Shown in pieces: positions 6,736-9,128 of a stretch of DNA of 9,128 nt. The stretch's first letter is position 1, and every line of letters begins with the position of its first letter. The stretch is taken from NCBI GenBank assembly GCA_031256885.1, contig JAIRPS010000153.1, forward strand, positions 1 through 9,128, given 5' to 3'. The translations under genes and the position numbers were made by a program. Under the pieces are notes generated by a model, which did not search any database, had not been told where the DNA came from, and saw only the letters and a program-made list of their open reading frames with translations. This DNA comes from Bifidobacteriaceae bacterium (lineage in GTDB: Bacteria; Actinomycetota; Actinomycetes; Actinomycetales; WQXJ01).

Positions 6736-7411
6736 CCAGCGGACAAGCTAAACGCCCGGCCATTGCCTGAGCTGCCGCTACTGGTGATTGCCGATCATGC
6801 TCCCCCACCACAACTAAGGCTGGCCAAGCATGCGGCTGCGCCAACAGCGTTTCACTTGATAAACGACTAGCCATTGCCTGCTGCGCCCAAGCAACCGCCT
6901 CCGGACTGAGCTGACTGATCCAGTTTTGCACCATTGCTACCAGCTCGGGACGCTGGCGGCGTGTCTGCCAAGAGAGCAAAGCCAACGCCATCGGCTGTAA
7001 TTCGGCAACCGACTGACTGGCTTCAACGCGCTTAGCCATGGCGAGGCGCGCTGCACTAGCTTCTGGCGGGTCAAGCGTGTCTTTAGTGTCAGCCAAAACC
7101 AGGCCAGCAATGCGCTGCGGCGAGTGGCGCAGGGCGGCCATTGCTAAATATCCGCCCATTGATAAGCCAACCAGCACTGCCCGGTCAACACCAAGACGGT
7201 CGAGGCCAGCCCACAGTTCCTCGGCAGCCACACTGAGGTTTGGTTCAATCAGCGGCGAAGCACCGAAGCCTGGCAAATCAGCTAACAGCAGCGGCCAATC
7301 GGTCAACTGTTGGGCAACCGGTAACCACAAACGATGATCCATTGGAAAAGCATGCAAAAACACTAACGGTACTGTTGAGCTTGGGAAAGACCCCATTGGG
7401 TGGAAATCCAT
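6635..7411 (-). CDS. Alpha/beta hydrolase
   Basis: The 258-aa product has all the marks of an alpha/beta-fold serine hydrolase: an oxyanion-hole segment HAFPMD (20-25), DLPGFG (45-50), the nucleophile elbow GLSMGG with Ser84, the acid Asp206 in VVGEHD, and the catalytic His233 in PGAAHL. Length is normal and there is no signal peptide, so it is probably cytoplasmic. The substrate cannot be told; enol-lactonase-like and esterase-like members share this pattern. The ATG lies 14 bases after the nucS stop, so both are probably on one transcript; the ribosome binding site in the gap is weak. The last 33 codons, including His233 (6713-6715), lie antisense to the proline-rich end of the convergent coiled-coil gene. 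The C-terminal motif is canonical, so the overlap is real coding on this strand. Confidence 0.93.
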   Translation of the reverse strand: MDFHPMGSFPSSTVPLVFLHAFPMDHRLWLPVAQQLTDWPLLLADLPGFGASPLIEPNLSVAAEELWAGLDRLGVDRAVLVGLSMGGYLAMAALRHSPQRIAGLVLADTKDTLDPPEASAARLAMAKRVEASQSVAELQPMALALLSWQTRRQRPELVAMVQNWISQLSPEAVAWAQQAMASRLSSETLLAQPHAWPALVVVGEHDRQSPVAAAQAMAGRLACPLVIVPGAAHLTALEAPAVVAAALADFQRQVVTLG

Positions 7412-7425
7412 GATCTGCTTTCGGG

Positions 7426-8145
7426 TTAGAACAAACGCAATGTGGGATCATCAACCCCGCTCATTGCCTGATAATCGAGGGTTAAACAGCGAATGCCGCG
7501 ATCGGTTGCCAAGACTTTGGCTTGCGGTTTGAAAGCTTGGGCTGCCAACACGCCAGTTACCTGGCCAAGTGTCACATCACGGCGCAGCTGTTCTAAATAG
7601 CGGCTGAGCTGCTCCACCCCGTCAATACCACCCAACCGTTTGACTTCCACCGCTAAAGTGATGCCGCTACTGTCGCGGGCCAAAATATCAATCGGCCCAA
7701 TTGGGGTGGGGTATTCGCGGCGGATCAGCCGGCAACCCTCGCCCAGTAAACCGATTTGATCAGCCAGCAAGGCTTGCAGTTGGGCTTCCACACCGGATTT
7801 AGCTAAACCAGGGTCAAACCCCAAATCATAAACCGTATCTGCCAATACCTGGTGGATGCGAATAATGAGTTGATCAGCAGTTTTATGCTGTTTGACGGTC
7901 CAGACTTGGCTGGGTGGTGGGTCAAGTGTTTGCCCCTGCCAGTCCAATTCATCACCCGGCCCAGCCGGCCGAATTGACAGCGTGCAGGGTGCAGCCATCC
8001 AGTTGAGCGGCTTGTAGGAACCAGATTCTGAATGAATCAAAACCGAACCATCGGCTTTGATCATCAGCAGACGGGTGGCCATCGCTAAGTGCGCCTCGAG
8101 CCGTCCGGTGTAATCAACCGAGCATTGGACAATCACAATACGCAC
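7426..8145 (-). CDS. nucS: Endonuclease NucS (EndoMS mismatch endonuclease)
   Basis: NucS cleaves both strands at certain mismatches and is the mismatch-repair nuclease of most actinobacteria, which lack MutS/MutL. The 239-aa product is full length. The N-terminus ([19 protein letters not shown]) is typical of the family and forms the DNA-binding domain; the C-terminal RecB-like nuclease domain carries Asp153 in GPID, Glu167 and Lys169 in VEVKR, with the Asp-to-Glu spacing of 14 seen in archaeal NucS, and Gln179 in [10 protein letters not shown]. The final residues LRLF resemble a sliding-clamp binding motif, as expected for clamp-stimulated NucS. The start is GTG; no convincing Shine-Dalgarno precedes it, but TAAACT sits at -12 to -7, suggesting a leaderless transcript. 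An alpha/beta hydrolase gene follows at 14 bases. Confidence 0.96.
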   Translation of the reverse strand: MRIVIVQCSVDYTGRLEAHLAMATRLLMIKADGSVLIHSESGSYKPLNWMAAPCTLSIRPAGPGDELDWQGQTLDPPPSQVWTVKQHKTADQLIIRIHQVLADTVYDLGFDPGLAKSGVEAQLQALLADQIGLLGEGCRLIRREYPTPIGPIDILARDSSGITLAVEVKRLGGIDGVEQLSRYLEQLRRDVTLGQVTGVLAAQAFKPQAKVLATDRGIRCLTLDYQAMSGVDDPTLRLF

Positions 8146-8165
8146 CCGCCGAGTTTAACACTCGG
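8146..8165 (-). promoter_or_regulatory. Candidate nucS -10 element within a palindrome
   Basis: Reading the minus strand, TAAACT (8157-8152) fits the actinobacterial TANNNT -10 pattern and ends six bases before the GTG, the spacing expected if transcription starts at the G of the start codon. It lies within CCGAGT-GTTAA-ACTCGG (8165-8149), a 6-bp inverted repeat with a 5-base centre. No good -35 is visible. Leaderless initiation and any repressor binding are inference. Confidence 0.35.
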
Positions 8166-8170
8166 GGCTA

Positions 8171-8206
8171 AAACGCGGGTTTGCCAGCATGGTGCAAGTC
8201 ACCCGC
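8171..8206 (-). terminator. Candidate terminator hairpin after the deacetylase gene
   Basis: On the minus strand GCGGGT (8206-8201) and ACCCGC (8180-8175) can pair, extended by TTGC/GCAA inside after a 3-base bulge, and the stem is followed by GTTTTAG. It lies about 22 bases after the deacetylase stop and before nucS. The short T-run and the bulge make it a modest intrinsic terminator. Confidence 0.4.
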
Positions 8207-8227
8207 AGCCAGTTTCCCGATGTCGTA

Positions 8228-9128
8228 TCAACGGTTGTAATAGACCTGGCCAGCAGTTAGATGCTTACCTAATAAGTCTTCAACAGTCACTAATGTGAAA
8301 CCACGTTTACGCAAGTCAGTGATGCAGGCGTTGACCGCCGCGATGGTGGTTGGGTGAATGTCATGCATCAAAATGATGGCGCCAGCCGATGTGTCATTGT
8401 GAACATGCGCCAAGGTTTTGGCGGGGTTGCGATGCTCCCAATCACGTGTGTCAACTGACCAATTGATCAGCGGGTAGCCTTTGGCTGCTAAGGCGCTGCG
8501 CACATGACCATCAGCATTGCCATACGGTGGTCGCATCAAATGGGGTGCCACACCGGCCGCTTTGGTGATCGCTTTGGCGCTGCGACTCATTTGGTCGGCA
8601 ATTGCCCCACCAGAAAGCGAGTTCAGGTTAGGGTGCGAGTAGGTATGCGACTCAACCTCATGACCTTCCCTGACCTGCCGGCGCACAATCTGCGGGTAGG
8701 CGGCAGCTTGTCCGCCCAGTAAAAAGAATGTGGCTGGCGCTTTACGACGCCGCAAAATATCCAGCAACTGCGCCGTGCCAGGGCCAGGACCGTCATCGAA
8801 AGTTAGTGCGGCACACTTGACCTTACGGCAGTTGACCGGCTCATAGTATGGCGTGCGGTAAACCCAGCGAGCCGGGGTAATCACAGTTGGCTGACCAGCA
8901 CTAGCTGGGAAAACCAGGCGCCAAGCGCTGCGCGCACGGGTGTACCAACTGGCCGGTAAACGAATGGTTGCTGCGCCATCGGGCTTATGCCATTCGCCCT
9001 CACGTTGATCACGCCAGCGACCTTCCAGTTTGGTCTGCAATTTGAATTGGCGACCCTTCAAACCAACCGCTGTGAAACGCAATTGGGGACGTTTCAAAGC
9101 ACCATCAAACCGCGCTGGCACTGCCCAT
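8228..9128 (-). CDS. Polysaccharide deacetylase (NodB/CE4), 5' end outside the window
   Basis: Carbohydrate esterase family 4 enzymes remove N- or O-acetyl groups from peptidoglycan, chitin-like or xylan polymers using a divalent metal. Numbering from the first in-window GTG (9121): the catalytic motifs are TFDDGP (107-112; base Asp109, metal ligand Asp110), HTYSH (159-163; metal ligands His159 and His163), RPPYG (197-201), WSVDTRDW (221-228) and LMHD (251-254; His253). All key residues are present. Residues 1-85 form a separate, probably beta-rich domain with several Trp. The frame stays open through 9128 and there is no signal peptide in the visible part, so the true start and any export signal lie beyond the window; the GTG at 9121 is probably internal. 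The natural substrate cannot be told. It is 82 bases upstream of nucS on the same strand, with a possible terminator between. Confidence 0.94.
   Translation of the reverse strand, partial: WAVPARFDGALKRPQLRFTAVGLKGRQFKLQTKLEGRWRDQREGEWHKPDGAATIRLPASWYTRARSAWRLVFPASAGQPTVITPARWVYRTPYYEPVNCRKVKCAALTFDDGPGPGTAQLLDILRRRKAPATFFLLGGQAAAYPQIVRRQVREGHEVESHTYSHPNLNSLSGGAIADQMSRSAKAITKAAGVAPHLMRPPYGNADGHVRSALAAKGYPLINWSVDTRDWEHRNPAKTLAHVHNDTSAGAIILMHDIHPTTIAAVNACITDLRKRGFTLVTVEDLLGKHLTAGQVYYNR

Overview
The window reads as accessory-free chromosome of an actinobacterium (Actinomycetota). The evidence is a full-length NucS/EndoMS mismatch endonuclease, a DivIVA-headed coiled-coil polarity protein followed by a second long coiled-coil protein (the scy-filP type of arrangement known from Streptomyces), frequent GTG starts, strong GGAGG-type ribosome binding sites and moderately high GC. 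I cannot fix the family from sequence alone. No rRNA, tRNA, insertion sequence, CRISPR array or prophage gene is visible.

Layout. Left block, minus strand (1-1931): a single-pass membrane protein with a long disordered cytoplasmic tail, then a lipoprotein gene cut by the window edge; the two overlap as TGATG and look translationally coupled. Centre block, plus strand (2129-6735): two tandem genes for very long coiled-coil proteins, diverging from the left block across about 200 bases. Right block, minus strand (9128-6635): a secreted-type polysaccharide deacetylase (5' end outside the window), nucS, and an alpha/beta hydrolase 14 bases after nucS. The hydrolase gene runs head-on into the second coiled-coil gene and shares 101 bp with it on opposite strands.

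The most interesting part is the central pair. The first protein (658 aa) has a DivIVA-type RGYD head, a long rod and a proline-rich tail. The second (849 aa) lacks that head; in its place is a low-complexity region holding twelve octapeptides with one Trp per repeat. Hand parsing shows that both rods have the same architecture: 36 gap-free 11-residue repeats, one 10-residue unit, then 5 more 11-residue repeats, 461 residues in each. Sequences just before and just after the rods also align. They are therefore tandem duplicates whose rod length and single phase break have been kept while sequence diverged, which suggests in-register co-assembly. By analogy with Scy/FilP they probably form a polar or cytoplasmic scaffold; that role is inference.

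The other genes have no visible link to the scaffold except position. The left membrane protein, with about 350 disordered residues on the cytoplasmic side, is a possible envelope partner. The right block combines mismatch repair, a small hydrolase and cell-wall or polysaccharide deacetylation.
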